From Hydrogenophaga flava NBRC 102514 (lineage in GTDB: Bacteria > Pseudomonadota > Gammaproteobacteria > Burkholderiales > Burkholderiaceae_C), in assembly GCF_001571145.1 (NCBI RefSeq), contig NZ_BCTF01000010.1, forward strand, positions 62,001-126,000: DNA of 64,000 nucleotides, in the 5' to 3' direction. The position numbers and the translations under genes are program-made. Below are positions 9,016 to 18,330 of the stretch, in pieces (the stretch's first letter is position 1; each line of letters begins with the position of its first letter). Below the pieces are notes generated by a model. The model made no database searches. It saw nothing but the letters and a program-made list of their open reading frames with translations, and was not told the origin of the DNA.

Positions 9016-10278
9016 TCAGGAAAGCGTGACGCGAGCAAACTTCCGCTTGCCCACCTGCACCACGTACACACCAACGCCCAGCTTCAGCCCCTTGTCGCTG
9101 ACCACCGACGAGTCGATGCGCACACCACCGCCATCGATCAACCGGTTGCCTTCGCCATTCGACGCCACCAGACCAGCGGCATTCAGCAACGCCGCCACGC
9201 CCATCGGAGCCCCGGACAGCGACACCTCGGGGATCTCGTCCGGCACCCCGCCCTTGCTTCGGTTGATGAAATCCTGCTCCGCCGCGTCGGCCGCCGCCGC
9301 ACTGTGGAAGCGCGCCGTGATCTCCTTGGCCAGCATCACCTTCGCATCCTTCGGGTTGCGGCCGCCTTCCACTTCCATCTTCAGCGCCTCGATCTCCGCC
9401 ATCGACTTGAATGACAGCAGCGTGAACCAGCGCCACATCAGCGTGTCGGAGATCGACAGCACCTTGGCGAACATGGTGTTGGGCTCTTCGGCAATGCCGA
9501 TGTAGTTGTTTTTGGACTTGGACATCTTCTCGACGCCGTCCAGGCCTTCGAGCAGCGGCATGGTCAGGATGCACTGCGGCTCCTGGCCGTACTCCTGCTG
9601 CAGGTGGCGCCCCATCAGCAGGTTGAACTTCTGGTCCGTTCCACCCAGTTCCAGGTCGGCCTTGAGCGCCACCGAGTCGTAGCCCTGCATCAGCGGATAC
9701 AGGAACTCGTGCACGCTGATCGGCGTGCCGGCGGTGAAACGCTGATGGAAGTCGTTGCGCTCCATCATGCGGGCCACCGTGTACTTGGCGGCCAGCTGGA
9801 TCATGCCCATCGAGCCCAGCGGCAGCGACCACTCACTGTTGTACCGGATCTCGGTCTTGGCTGGGTCCAGCACCAGGCTGGCCTGCTTGTAGTAGGTCTC
9901 GGCGTTGGCCTTGATCTGCTCAGGCGTGAGCGGCGGGCGGGTGCTGTTGCGGCCCGAGGGATCGCCGATCAGACTGGTGAAGTCGCCGATCAGGAAGATC
10001 ACCTGATGGCCAAGGTCCTGCAGCTGGCGCATCTTGTTGAGCACCACCGTGTGGCCGATGTGGATATCGGGCGCCGTCGGGTCCAAGCCCAGCTTGATGC
10101 GCAACGGCACGCCGGTCTGCTCCGACTTTGCCAGCTTTTTCACCCAGTCGTCCTGGGGAATCAGCTCGTCGCACCCCCTCAACGTCACCGCCAGCGCCTC
10201 CCGGACACCGTCCGTCGGCTGGCCGCCTCCGCCGACCGGCAAAGACACACCTGAAACATCGGTATCGCTGTGATTCAT
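9016..10278 (-). CDS. tyrS: Tyrosyl-tRNA synthetase
   Basis: Class I aminoacyl-tRNA synthetase charging tRNA-Tyr. 420 residues from the ATG at 10278 (start [10 protein letters not shown]); longer upstream forms lack family resemblance. The catalytic domain shows HIGH ([18 protein letters not shown]) and KMSKS ([13 protein letters not shown]); the C-terminus ends in an S4-type RNA-binding domain ([15 protein letters not shown]). The KMSKS version places it in the TyrZ-like subgroup rather than the E. coli TyrS subgroup. Divergent from the M23 peptidase gene. Confidence 0.95.
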   Translation of the reverse strand: MNHSDTDVSGVSLPVGGGGQPTDGVREALAVTLRGCDELIPQDDWVKKLAKSEQTGVPLRIKLGLDPTAPDIHIGHTVVLNKMRQLQDLGHQVIFLIGDFTSLIGDPSGRNSTRPPLTPEQIKANAETYYKQASLVLDPAKTEIRYNSEWSLPLGSMGMIQLAAKYTVARMMERNDFHQRFTAGTPISVHEFLYPLMQGYDSVALKADLELGGTDQKFNLLMGRHLQQEYGQEPQCILTMPLLEGLDGVEKMSKSKNNYIGIAEEPNTMFAKVLSISDTLMWRWFTLLSFKSMAEIEALKMEVEGGRNPKDAKVMLAKEITARFHSAAAADAAEQDFINRSKGGVPDEIPEVSLSGAPMGVAALLNAAGLVASNGEGNRLIDGGGVRIDSSVVSDKGLKLGVGVYVVQVGKRKFARVTLS

Positions 10279-10314
10279 AAGGGTTTTTTCAGATGCGAAC
10301 ACCCCTCGCGGGGC

Positions 10315-10320
10315 TACAAT
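10315..10320 (+). promoter_or_regulatory. Possible -10 element (TACAAT) for the M23 peptidase gene
   Basis: TACAAT in the tyrS/M23 divergent gap (10279-10445), giving a start of transcription near 10327 and a leader of about 120 bases. No convincing -35 is seen 16-18 bases upstream, so this is a weak call. Confidence 0.25.
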
Positions 10321-10445
10321 TGCGGGTTTGGCGAGCCCGGATTTTAGTGGGCCCGCGCCTTGGGTCTGCTCCATGGCAACCGAACAAGGGCAGGTTCTTC
10401 TGACGCCAGGCGGCTTGGTTCGCCGCTTTTTGCCGGACACCGATT

Positions 10446-11810
10446 TTGAAGCTCACGCACCACAACAACAGACTGCCCACCCTGGCGCGATCCAACAGCG
10501 ACTCCCTGCTGTCCAGCCTCACACGCCATCCCCGCCGCGTGATGGCGGGGATCGGTGTGCTGTTGCTGGGCACCGGTGTCACGGCCTTCGGCATTGCCCC
10601 GCTGGCTCCGGACGCGGCCCTTCTGCCTGTGCAACAGGTGGTCGAGGAAATCCAGGCCCAGCCGTTCGCCCCCCTCAACGGCGCCATGCTCGATGCCTGG
10701 TCGCTCTTTCGCAGCGACACCCTTCGGCGCGACGACACCCCCCAGACCCTGCTGCAGCGCCTTGGCGTGAACGATGCCTCGGCAGCCGCCATGTTGCGCA
10801 GCGACAGCACCGCGCACCAGCTGTTCGCCGGCCGGGCAGGCAAGCTGGTCACGGTGGAAGCCAACAGCCGGCAGGAACTGGTCCGCCTGACCGCGCGCTG
10901 GCTGCCCGACGAAGGGCGCGTTTTCCAGCGTCTGGTCATCGAACGCCAGGGCGACGGCTTCAGCTCCCGCCTGGAAAGTGGTGAACTGAACGTTCAGTCC
11001 CGACTGGCCAGTGGCGTGATCCGCAGCTCTCTGTTTGCAGCCACCGACGAGGCCAGACTGCCGGACAGCGTGGCGATACAACTGGCAGAGATGTTCTCCG
11101 GAGACATCGACTTCCGCCGCGACCTGCGCGAAGGAGACCGATTCTCCGTGGTGTACGAGAGCCTGGAGGCCGACGGCGAATCGCTTCGGGCCGGCCGCGT
11201 GCTGAGCGCCGAGTTCATCAACAACGGTCGCGAACACGAGGCCGTCTGGTTCGAGGAGCCCGGACTCCAGGGCGCTTACTACGGTTTTGACGGGCAGAGC
11301 TCGCGCAAGTCCTACCTGGCCTCCCCGCTGGAATTCTCCCGCGTGAGCAGTGGCTACGGCATGCGATTCCACCCGATCTCCGGCAAGCAGAAGGCCCACC
11401 TGGGCGTGGACTATGCAGCGCCCACGGGCACACCGGTCCGCACTATCGGCGACGGCGTGGTGACCTTCGCAGGCTGGCAGCGCGGCTACGGCAACACGAT
11501 CGAGGTGCGACACCGCGACAACCAGACGACGCTGTTCGGCCACCTCAGCCGCATCGACGTCCGCGTGGGCCAGAAGGTCGCCCAGGGCGAGTTCATTGGT
11601 GCCGTCGGCTCCACCGGGCTTTCCACGGGACCCCACCTGCATTTCGAGTTCCGTGACAACGGTGTTCACCAGGACCCGCTGGCCATCGCCCGTCAGAGCG
11701 AGAACATCCCCGTCAGCCCTGCAGCCCGCGCCCGCTTCGACGCTGTGGCCCAGTCGATGCGCATGCAACTGGATGCCGCTGCCACTGTTCAACAGGCCAG
11801 CGCAGAGTAA
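10446..11810 (+). CDS. M23-family peptidoglycan endopeptidase (LytM domain)
   Basis: 454 residues. The N-terminus has a membrane anchor ([20 protein letters not shown]), then a middle region with an OapA/LysM-like segment ([20 protein letters not shown]) and a C-terminal M23 metallopeptidase: zinc ligands in [14 protein letters not shown] and HLHFEF, plus the glycine-rich [11 protein letters not shown]. It probably cleaves peptide cross-links in peptidoglycan or activates amidases. The start is uncertain: TTG at 10446 gives the natural basic N-terminus ([10 protein letters not shown]) but has no clear ribosome site. Convergent with erpA, with a shared terminator between. Confidence 0.88.
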   Translation: MKLTHHNNRLPTLARSNSDSLLSSLTRHPRRVMAGIGVLLLGTGVTAFGIAPLAPDAALLPVQQVVEEIQAQPFAPLNGAMLDAWSLFRSDTLRRDDTPQTLLQRLGVNDASAAAMLRSDSTAHQLFAGRAGKLVTVEANSRQELVRLTARWLPDEGRVFQRLVIERQGDGFSSRLESGELNVQSRLASGVIRSSLFAATDEARLPDSVAIQLAEMFSGDIDFRRDLREGDRFSVVYESLEADGESLRAGRVLSAEFINNGREHEAVWFEEPGLQGAYYGFDGQSSRKSYLASPLEFSRVSSGYGMRFHPISGKQKAHLGVDYAAPTGTPVRTIGDGVVTFAGWQRGYGNTIEVRHRDNQTTLFGHLSRIDVRVGQKVAQGEFIGAVGSTGLSTGPHLHFEFRDNGVHQDPLAIARQSENIPVSPAARARFDAVAQSMRMQLDAAATVQQASAE

Positions 11811-11836
11811 GCGTCGAGTCCTCAGGACTACAGACC

Positions 11837-11867
11837 AAAAAAAGGGAGCCGATGGCTCCCTTTTTTT
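11837..11867. terminator. Bidirectional intrinsic terminator
   Basis: Perfect stem GGGAGCC/GGCTCCC with a 3-base loop, flanked by seven A and seven T residues, so it works on both strands. It lies between the convergent M23 peptidase gene and erpA. Confidence 0.9.
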
Positions 11868-11888
11868 GTGCCGACCTGGCAGCAGGTA

Positions 11889-12254
11889 TCAGACGCTGAA
11901 GCTGGACCCGCAGCCGCAGGTGGTGGTGGCGTTCGGGTTGCGGATCACGAACTGGGCGCCTTCGAGATCTTCCTTGTAGTCGATCTCGGCACCCACCAGG
12001 TATTGGTAGCTCATGGCGTCGATCAGCAGGGACACGCCATTCTTGGTCATCTGCGTGTCGTCCTCATTGACCACTTCGTCGAAGGTGAAGCCGTACTGGA
12101 AGCCCGAGCAGCCACCACCCTGCACGAACACGCGCAGCTTGAGGTCCGGGTTGCCCTCTTCAGCCACCAGGTCGGCCACTTTGGCGGCGGCACTGTCGGT
12201 GAAGATCAGCGGGGCGGGCATTTCTGTCTGGATGGCTTCGGCGACGGCGCTCAT
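11889..12254 (-). CDS. erpA: A-type iron-sulfur cluster insertion protein
   Basis: 121 residues, the standard length. Carries the three invariant cysteines of A-type carriers: Cys49 ([12 protein letters not shown]), Cys113 and Cys115 (TTCGCGSSF). ErpA passes 4Fe-4S clusters to apo-proteins such as respiratory and isoprenoid enzymes. The position between the M23 peptidase and the ribosomal genes rplM-rpsI is typical of Burkholderiales. It ends at the bidirectional terminator. Confidence 0.94.
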   Translation of the reverse strand: MSAVAEAIQTEMPAPLIFTDSAAAKVADLVAEEGNPDLKLRVFVQGGGCSGFQYGFTFDEVVNEDDTQMTKNGVSLLIDAMSYQYLVGAEIDYKEDLEGAQFVIRNPNATTTCGCGSSFSV

Positions 12255-12344
12255 GGTGTTCCTCGGTACGGTGGGGCGTTGGCGTGCAAGCCGGGCTCAC
12301 ACGTGCAGACCTTGAATGGTAGGGCAAATCACTCGGGATTGTGC

Positions 12345-12743
12345 TCAGGCGTTGTTTGCCGCCAGTTTCAGTGTGGGTTTGTCCTCGAGGCTGCCGGTCA
12401 TGGGCTTGAGCTGGCCCGCAATGGTGGCACCCTGGTGCATCTCCAGCGACTTGTAGGACACATCGCCCTCGATGCGGGCCTTGGGTTGCAGCTCCAGCAG
12501 TTCCAGGGCGAACACCGGCCCCTTGACCGTTCCATTGATGATCACATGATCGGCGTGGATCTGGCCGGTCACGCTGGCCGACTCGCTGATCACCAGAATG
12601 CTGGGCTGCTCTTCGCTGGCACGGATGTCGCCCACCACATCACCGTCGACACGAAGGCCATCGTGAAAGAGCACATTGCCCTCGATCCGGGTGCCCTGGG
12701 CGATCAGGCTTTTGATGGGAGGCTGCTTTTTCTTGTTGAACAT
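12345..12743 (-). CDS. Bactofilin (polymer-forming cytoskeletal protein)
   Basis: 132 residues: a short basic N-terminus (MFNKKKQPPIKSLI) followed by a right-handed beta-helix core with regular glycine/valine turns (IEGNVLFHDGLRVDGDVVGD). Bactofilins polymerise without nucleotide and scaffold cell-wall enzymes at the membrane. ATG 12743 follows a CGGAGCACGAC ribosome site; longer forms would overlap the upstream gene. A coiled-coil membrane protein gene lies 22 bases upstream and an M23 peptidase is close by, the usual company of bactofilins. Confidence 0.9.
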   Translation of the reverse strand: MFNKKKQPPIKSLIAQGTRIEGNVLFHDGLRVDGDVVGDIRASEEQPSILVISESASVTGQIHADHVIINGTVKGPVFALELLELQPKARIEGDVSYKSLEMHQGATIAGQLKPMTGSLEDKPTLKLAANNA

Positions 12744-12765
12744 GTCGTGCTCCGGTGCAACGGAA

Positions 12766-13473
12766 TCAGAGTTTGATGGTGTGGAGAGCCTTGACAGCTC
12801 CACCCTGGAGGATTCTGGCGGTCACGGTTTTTACCACGGCCTGCGGAGGAACGTCCACCAGCCCCTCCTGGCGCAAATAGCCCTTGATCAGCACCGACTG
12901 CGGCGTCGCCGCGTGCTGCGCCGACCATGGTTTGCCATCCAGCGTGCCAGCGAAACTGATCTCGAGCTGGCCCCTGAAGTCCGGGGCATTCTTTTCGGCC
13001 TGGATCATCAGAACCTGCCACCTGAGCTGGGCTTCCGCGACACGTTCGATCTGGAGCCCACGAATGCTCAGCGCATCGGACCCGGTGCCGGGGATCAGGC
13101 GCTCGAAGAAACCGAGGTCGCTGCGCAGCGTGAGGTTGTCGGCCTGCAGCTGCCGGATCTGCAGCAGAAGTTGCTCTTGTGCGGTCTTCTCGGTGGTCAG
13201 AAGGCTCTCGGAGGTGTTGGCAACCGATTGCGCCTTGCCCAGCGCCTCCCGCAATTGGCTCACTTCCGTGCGCAACTGCTCCAGCTCCTGTTTGGCGTTG
13301 CGGTCCAGCCCCGCAATCTCCTTGCCGAACTCGAAGGCCCAGAGCGCCAGCGCCCCTGAGAACCCAAGCACCACCGCCGCCAGCAACCATCGCAGCGGCC
13401 AGGGTGTGGCGCTGCGTATGGCCATGCGGGGGGCACTGACCGTCAACCGTCTGCGCAGAAGGCGCAACCTCAT
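12766..13473 (-). CDS. Membrane-anchored coiled-coil protein (DUF6776-like)
   Basis: 235 residues. A basic N-terminus, one transmembrane helix (about 28-48, WLLAAVVLGFSGALALWAF), a coiled coil of about 70 residues rich in Leu, Glu and Gln (ELEQLRTEVSQLREALGKAQ), then a C-terminal beta-rich periplasmic domain. I recall this family under the name DUF6776 but cannot confirm the number. Directly upstream of the bactofilin on the same strand, so a role in the same envelope scaffold is plausible. The rpsI terminator separates it from the ribosomal operon. Confidence 0.75.
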   Translation of the reverse strand: MRLRLLRRRLTVSAPRMAIRSATPWPLRWLLAAVVLGFSGALALWAFEFGKEIAGLDRNAKQELEQLRTEVSQLREALGKAQSVANTSESLLTTEKTAQEQLLLQIRQLQADNLTLRSDLGFFERLIPGTGSDALSIRGLQIERVAEAQLRWQVLMIQAEKNAPDFRGQLEISFAGTLDGKPWSAQHAATPQSVLIKGYLRQEGLVDVPPQAVVKTVTARILQGGAVKALHTIKL

Positions 13474-13504
13474 CGGACAGGTCCTTTCAGGAAACGGATG
13501 GTCA

Positions 13505-13545
13505 CAAAAAACAAAAACCGCCCCAAGACGAGCTTGAAGGCGGTT
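13505..13545 (-). terminator. Intrinsic terminator after rpsI
   Basis: On the minus strand the stem AACCGCC/GGCGGTT (13539-13545 with 13516-13522) is followed by TTTTGTTTTTTG. It lies 21 bases past the rpsI stop and closes the rplM-rpsI transcript. Confidence 0.8.
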
Positions 13546-13566
13546 GTTGCGGCAGTGAGCGGCGTG

Positions 13567-13959
13567 TTAACGCTTGCTGAACTGCTTGGCGCGGCGTGCA
13601 GAACGCAGACCGACCTTCTTGCGCTCGACCTCACGGGCATCGCGGGTCACGAAGCCGGCGTTGGACAGCTCGGACTTCAGTGCGGTGTCGTAGTCGATCA
13701 GCGCGCGGGTGATGCCATGGCGGACAGCGCCGGCCTGGCCGGATTCGCCACCACCGTGCACGTTCACCTGGATATCAAACGTCTCGGCGTTGTTCGTCAG
13801 CAGCAAGGGCTGCTTGGCGATCATGATCGAGGTCTGGCGGCCGAAGTACTGTTCGATGTCCTTGCCGTTGACCGTGATCTTGCCGGTGCCTTTTTTCAGA
13901 AAAACTCGGGCGACGCTGGATTTGCGACGGCCGGTGCCATTGTTCCATTCACCAATCAT
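13567..13959 (-). CDS. rpsI: 30S ribosomal protein S9
   Basis: 130 residues, full length. Contains the S9 core ([19 protein letters not shown]), [19 protein letters not shown] and the positively charged C-terminal tail ending RRAKQFSKR, which reaches towards the P-site tRNA. It follows rplM by 10 bases, the universal bacterial pairing. Confidence 0.98.
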   Translation of the reverse strand: MIGEWNNGTGRRKSSVARVFLKKGTGKITVNGKDIEQYFGRQTSIMIAKQPLLLTNNAETFDIQVNVHGGGESGQAGAVRHGITRALIDYDTALKSELSNAGFVTRDAREVERKKVGLRSARRAKQFSKR

Positions 13960-13969
13960 CGTCGGCTCC

Positions 13970-14401
13970 TCAGATGTCCAGCACTTGCGGCTGTTGGGCG
14001 GTGTGCGGGTGCTCGGCGCCGCCGTACACCTTGAGCTTCTTGATCATGGCGTAGCCAAGAGGACCCTTGGGCAGCATGCCCTTGACGGCCTTCTCGAGTG
14101 CGCGGCCAGGGTGCTTGGCCTGCATGTCACGGAAGCTGGTGGCGTAGATACCGCCCGGGAAGCCCGAGTGACGGTAGTACATCTTGTCGGTGTTCTTGGT
14201 ACCGGTCACACGCAGCTTGGCGGCGTTGATGATGACGATGAAGTCACCGGTGTCGACGTGAGGCGTGTAAATGGCCTTGTGTTTGCCGCGCAGACGGAGG
14301 GCCACTTCACTGGCGACCCGTCCGAGAACCTTGTCGGTTGCGTCAATCACAAACCACTCGTGCTTCACGTCAGCGGGCTTGGCGCTGAACGTTTTGGTCA
14401 T
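13970..14401 (-). CDS. rplM: 50S ribosomal protein L13
   Basis: 143 residues from ATG 14401 ([20 protein letters not shown]). The L13 signature appears as [20 protein letters not shown] and [10 protein letters not shown]. Early-assembly 50S protein. The longer upstream frame is non-homologous and runs into the promoter, so the ATG with AGAGAAAACTC before it is preferred. First gene of rplM-rpsI; transcription probably starts near 14518. Confidence 0.98.
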   Translation of the reverse strand: MTKTFSAKPADVKHEWFVIDATDKVLGRVASEVALRLRGKHKAIYTPHVDTGDFIVIINAAKLRVTGTKNTDKMYYRHSGFPGGIYATSFRDMQAKHPGRALEKAVKGMLPKGPLGYAMIKKLKVYGGAEHPHTAQQPQVLDI

Positions 14402-14524
14402 GAGTTTTCTCTTGCGAGTTGGTTTGGCGGACCCTTTTCCACGGTCGGTCGTTCTCTGACGGAACGCTCTTAGGTGGTGTTGATGGCTTCGTCGCGGGGC
14501 CACGAAATCGCTGCGAAGCCGAGC

Positions 14525-14554
14525 ATTGTACGATTTTTCACCACCGGCTGGCAA
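14525..14554 (-). promoter_or_regulatory. Sigma-70-type promoter for rplM-rpsI
   Basis: On the minus strand: -35 TTGCCA (14554-14549), an 18-base spacer, -10 TACAAT (14530-14525). The predicted start near 14518 gives a leader of about 117 bases, long enough for autoregulatory structure; a small hairpin (CGTTC/GAACG) is visible in it. Confidence 0.6.
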
Positions 14555-14594
14555 ACCGGGCCCGCAACAGGCCGGCCGGCGCTACCATCGCCCG

Positions 14595-15509
14595 ATGTTC
14601 AGTTACCGCCACGCCTTCCATGCCGGCAACCATGCCGACGTGCTCAAACACATCACCCTGATGGCCACCCTGCGCCACCTGATGAAGAAGGAGGCGGGCA
14701 TCACCCTGGTCGATACCCACGCCGGCGCCGGCCTGTACCGGCTGGATGGCGACTACGCCGAAAAAGGCGGAGAGGCCGCAGACGGCATCGTGAAGCTGAT
14801 GGCAGCAATGCGGCCCGCCACCGGCACGCCTCCCGCGTCCACCGCGGCGCTCGACGACTACCTCGACCTCATCGCAGGCTTCAACCCGGACGGACAGCTG
14901 CGTGTCTACCCGGGCTCGCCCTTCGTGATGCAGACCCTGATGCGGACCGAGTCGCGCGACCGGCTCAAGCTGTTCGAACTGCACCCGACCGACAGCCGCA
15001 CGCTGAACGCCAACATCGCCCAGCTTGAAGCCGGACGCCAGATCGCGGTCGCACTGCAGGACGGTTTCGAGGGCCTCAAACCCCTGCTGCCTCCCCCGCC
15101 ATCGGTGTCGGGCTCCAAGCGCGCGCTGGTGCTGATCGACCCAAGCTACGAGATCAAGAGCGACTACGCAAAAGTGAGTGCCTGCATACAGGAGTGCATC
15201 AAGCGCTTTCCAACCGGCACCTATCTGGTCTGGTACCCGATCATTCCCCGGGCCGAGGCGCACGACCTGCCGCGCAAGCTCAAGACCCTGTGCAACCACG
15301 CCAAACGCCCCTGGTTGCATGCCACGCTGAACATCAGCCACGGCCCGCTGGCCCTCGGCGAGCGGCCGGGTCTGACCGCCAGCGGCATGTTCGTGGTCAA
15401 CCCGCCGCACACGCTGAAGGCAGAACTGCAGGCCACATTGCCGCTGCTGGTGACGCTGCTGGGACGTGGCCGCGGCCAGGCGCAGACCGTGGAAGCGGGC
15501 GGCGCCTGA
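14595..15509 (+). CDS. rlmJ: 23S rRNA (adenine-2030-N6)-methyltransferase
   Basis: 304 residues, close to the family length of about 280-300. Starts with the characteristic MFSYRHAFHAGNHADVLKHI and contains the SAM-binding region VDTHAGAGLYRLDG and the catalytic (D/N)PPY-type motif as LIDPSYE. Methylates A2030 of 23S rRNA using SAM. The ATG at 14595 is fixed by this conserved N-terminus. Divergent from rplM. Confidence 0.93.
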   Translation: MFSYRHAFHAGNHADVLKHITLMATLRHLMKKEAGITLVDTHAGAGLYRLDGDYAEKGGEAADGIVKLMAAMRPATGTPPASTAALDDYLDLIAGFNPDGQLRVYPGSPFVMQTLMRTESRDRLKLFELHPTDSRTLNANIAQLEAGRQIAVALQDGFEGLKPLLPPPPSVSGSKRALVLIDPSYEIKSDYAKVSACIQECIKRFPTGTYLVWYPIIPRAEAHDLPRKLKTLCNHAKRPWLHATLNISHGPLALGERPGLTASGMFVVNPPHTLKAELQATLPLLVTLLGRGRGQAQTVEAGGA

Positions 15510-15563
15510 AGCCCGGGAAACGGGGCCACGGGTAAATCCCGATCCGCATCCGACGAATTAACC

Positions 15564-15579
15564 AACCGATCGGTCGGTT
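15564..15579. promoter_or_regulatory. PaaR/TetR-type operator upstream of paaA
   Basis: Near-perfect 16-base palindrome AACCGATCGGTCGGTT (one mismatched pair), 51 bases before the paaA start and about 7 bases before a -10-like TATACT (15587-15592). The accepted betaproteobacterial PaaR box is an ACCGACCGGTCGGT-like palindrome recognised by a TetR-family repressor released by phenylacetyl-CoA. The regulator gene itself is not beside the operon. Confidence 0.7.
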
Positions 15580-15629
15580 AACTACCTATACTGCGCATCC
15601 ACCCCGCTTGGCGGGTGCAGGAGACGCGC

Positions 15630-16652
15630 ATGTACACCCAATCTTTTTCCGTCGCCGACGGCGACGCCAAGGGAGCACCCAAGGCCGGGGCGACGCCCAT
15701 CCGCGCCGAAGACGCCGCGCTCCAGGCGCATTTCGACACCGTGATCGACGCCGACGGCAAGGTCGAACCGCGCGACTGGATGCCCGAGGCCTACCGCAAG
15801 ACCCTGGTGCGCCAGATCAGCCAGCACGCCCACAGTGAAATCGTGGGCATGCTGCCCGAGGGCAACTGGATCAGTAGAGCGCCGAGCCTCAAGCGCAAGG
15901 CCATCCTGATCGCCAAGGTGCAGGACGAAGGCGGCCACGGGCTCTACCTCTACAGCGCCGCCGAAACCCTGGGCACCAGCCGCGACCAGATGCTGGACGC
16001 GCTGCACACGGGCAAGGCCAAGTACAGCTCCATCTTCAATTACCCGACGCTCAACTGGGCGGACGTGGGCGTGATCGGCTGGCTGGTGGACGGCGCGGCG
16101 ATCATGAACCAGATCCCGCTGTGCCGCTGCAGCTATGGCCCCTATGCGCGCGCCATGATCCGCGTCTGCAAGGAAGAGAGCTTCCACCAGCGCCAGGGCT
16201 ACGAGGCCCTGCTGGTGATGATGCAAGGCACCGCCGAACAGAAGGCCATGGTGCAGGACGCGGTGAACCGCTACTGGTGGAAGTGCCTGGCCATGTTCGG
16301 TCCGCCCGATGCCGACAGCCCCAACAGCGTGCAGGGCATGCGATGGGGCATCAAGCGCATCAGCAACGACGACCTGCGCCAGAAGTTCGTCGACGCCACG
16401 GTGCCGCAGGCCGAGGTGCTGGGCGTGACCCTGCCCGATCCCGACCTGAAGTGGAACGAAGAACGCGGCCACTGGGACTACGGCGCGATCGACTGGGACG
16501 AGTTCTGGGCCACCGTGAACGGCAACGGCCCGATGAACAAGGAGCGCCTGGCCACCCGCGTCAAGGCACACGAACAGGGCGCCTGGGTGCGCGAGGCCGC
16601 CCTCGCCCACGCCCGCAAGCAGCAGCAACGTCAACAGAAGGAGGCCGCATGA
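15630..16652 (+). CDS. paaA: Phenylacetyl-CoA 1,2-epoxidase, catalytic subunit A
   Basis: 340 residues. Catalytic di-iron subunit of the PaaABCE monooxygenase, which epoxidises the aromatic ring of phenylacetyl-CoA. Family-typical segments include [39 protein letters not shown] and [13 protein letters not shown], which hold the Glu and His iron ligands. ATG 15630 follows a CAGGAG ribosome site. First gene of paaABCDE; its stop overlaps the paaB start (ATGA). Cytoplasmic. Confidence 0.97.
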   Translation: MYTQSFSVADGDAKGAPKAGATPIRAEDAALQAHFDTVIDADGKVEPRDWMPEAYRKTLVRQISQHAHSEIVGMLPEGNWISRAPSLKRKAILIAKVQDEGGHGLYLYSAAETLGTSRDQMLDALHTGKAKYSSIFNYPTLNWADVGVIGWLVDGAAIMNQIPLCRCSYGPYARAMIRVCKEESFHQRQGYEALLVMMQGTAEQKAMVQDAVNRYWWKCLAMFGPPDADSPNSVQGMRWGIKRISNDDLRQKFVDATVPQAEVLGVTLPDPDLKWNEERGHWDYGAIDWDEFWATVNGNGPMNKERLATRVKAHEQGAWVREAALAHARKQQQRQQKEAA

Positions 16653-16951
16653 GCACCGCAGCACCGGCATTGAAGGAATGGCCTCTCTGGGAGGTCTTCG
16701 TCCGCAGCAAGCAGGGCCTGGAGCACAAGCACTGCGGCAGCCTGCACGCCAGCGATGCCCGCCACGCACTGCAGATGGCGCGCGACGTCTACACGCGGCG
16801 CCAGGAGGGCGTGAGCATCTGGGTCATGCCGTCGACCGCCATCACCGCCAGCGAACCTGACAGCAAGGACAGCTTCTTCGACCCGGCGGCCGACAAGGTC
16901 TACCGCCACCCGACCTTCTACGAGATCCCGGACAAAGTGGGGCACATGTGA
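16649..16951 (+). CDS. paaB: Phenylacetyl-CoA epoxidase subunit B
   Basis: 100 residues, the standard size. Small structural subunit of the epoxidase ([20 protein letters not shown] near the N-terminus, [19 protein letters not shown] at the end). Required for the A/C complex to work, without its own cofactor. ATG 16649 overlaps the paaA stop; its own stop shares one base with the paaC start. Confidence 0.97.
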   Translation: MSTAAPALKEWPLWEVFVRSKQGLEHKHCGSLHASDARHALQMARDVYTRRQEGVSIWVMPSTAITASEPDSKDSFFDPAADKVYRHPTFYEIPDKVGHM

Positions 16952-17793
16952 TGAAGGCGCCCGTTGACTACCTGCTGCACCTGGCCGACAACGCCCTGGT
17001 GCTGGGCCAGCGCAACGCCGAGTGGTGCGGCCACGGGCCCATCCTCGAAGAGGACCTGGCCCTGGCCAACAACAGCCTGGACCTGATCGGCCAGGCGCGC
17101 CTGCTCTACCAGCACGCGGCCGACCTGATCAACGGCGACGGCGCGCTGTCGCAGCGCTTCGCGCACCTGCAAGGCGCGCGGCAGGACGGTCGCGTGACCG
17201 AGGACACACTCGCCTACTTCCGCGACACCGCCGAGTTCCGTTGCCACACGCTGATGGAGCTGCCGCACCACGGCCCGCTGGTCGGCTACGCGGTCAGCGA
17301 GCGCGACTACGCGGTGACCATCGCGCGCAACTTCCTGGTCAGTGCCCTGATGGTGCTGCTCTGGGACGGACTGCGCGCATCCAAAGACGAGCAGCTGGCC
17401 GGCATCGCGGCCAAATCGCTCAAGGAGGTGCGCTACCACCTGCAGCACGCCAGCGACTGGCTGGTGCGCTTCGGTGACGGCACGGAAGAGTCCCACCGGC
17501 GCGCCCAGGCCGCTGTCGACCACCTGCTGCCCTACTGCGAAGCCTTCTGGCAACCCGGCCCGACCGAGCGCGCCGCGGCACAGGACGGCACCGGCGTGGA
17601 CATCACAACACTGCGCGATCCCTGGAACACACTGGTGAACGAAACCCTGGCCGAGGCCACGCTGACCCGCCACGACCAGCCACACGAAGGCTACGTGGCC
17701 CAAGGCCACGTGGGCGTGCATTCCGAGCACCTTGGTTTTCTGCTGGCCGAGATGCAGAGCCTGGCGCGCGCGCACCCGACCGCGGTCTGGTGA
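16951..17793 (+). CDS. paaC: Phenylacetyl-CoA epoxidase subunit C
   Basis: 280 residues. Ferritin-like structural partner of PaaA, derived from the same fold but without a full di-iron site. Typical segments: LGQRNAEWCGHGPILEEDLA, RNFLVSALMVLLW and LKEVRYHLQHASDW. Start ATG 16951 is chosen over the codon one triplet upstream because it directly abuts the paaB stop. Confidence 0.96.
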   Translation: MKAPVDYLLHLADNALVLGQRNAEWCGHGPILEEDLALANNSLDLIGQARLLYQHAADLINGDGALSQRFAHLQGARQDGRVTEDTLAYFRDTAEFRCHTLMELPHHGPLVGYAVSERDYAVTIARNFLVSALMVLLWDGLRASKDEQLAGIAAKSLKEVRYHLQHASDWLVRFGDGTEESHRRAQAAVDHLLPYCEAFWQPGPTERAAAQDGTGVDITTLRDPWNTLVNETLAEATLTRHDQPHEGYVAQGHVGVHSEHLGFLLAEMQSLARAHPTAVW

Positions 17794-18323
17794 ACACCAT
17801 GGGCGTGACCGCCGAATCGTCCCTGCAGACGCTCGCCCAGGCCGTCGCCCACCTGGCCGACCCGGAGATTCCGGTCATCAGCCTGGGCGAGCTGGGCATC
17901 CTGCGCGAGATCCGCTCGGGCGCCGATGGCGTGCCCGAGGTGGTCATCACGCCCACCTACAGCGGCTGCCCGGCCATGGGCCAGATCGAGGACGACATCG
18001 TCGCCGCGCTGCGCGAGGCCGGCCTGCCCGGCCGCGTGGTGACGCAGCTTTCGCCCGCCTGGACCACCGACTGGATGAGCGAGGCGGCGAAAGAGAAGCT
18101 GCGCGCCTACGGCATCGCGCCACCGCAGTGCGGCAGCACGCCCAACGCCGACACCGGCGTGCTGCAGTTCAGTCGCCACGCCGCCCGCCCGGTCGACGTG
18201 CCCTGCCCGCAATGCGGATCGCACAACACCACACAGACCGCACCGTTCGGCTCCACGGCCTGCAAGGCGATGTACCGCTGCCTGGACTGCCTGGAACCCT
18301 TCGACTACTTCAAGCCGTACTGA
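17790..18323 (+). CDS. paaD: PaaD, MIP18/DUF59-type iron-sulfur assembly factor for the epoxidase
   Basis: 177 residues. An N-terminal MIP18/DUF59 domain (DPEIPVISLGELGILREI, PTYSGCPAMGQIEDDI) precedes a C-terminal zinc-ribbon with two CxxC pairs (CPQCG and CLDC). PaaD is thought to help mature the Fe-S cluster of PaaE or the di-iron centre. Start is GTG 17790 in a GTGA overlap with paaC; ATG 17799 is the alternative. Confidence 0.94.
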   Translation: MNTMGVTAESSLQTLAQAVAHLADPEIPVISLGELGILREIRSGADGVPEVVITPTYSGCPAMGQIEDDIVAALREAGLPGRVVTQLSPAWTTDWMSEAAKEKLRAYGIAPPQCGSTPNADTGVLQFSRHAARPVDVPCPQCGSHNTTQTAPFGSTACKAMYRCLDCLEPFDYFKPY

Positions 18324-18330
18324 ACACACC

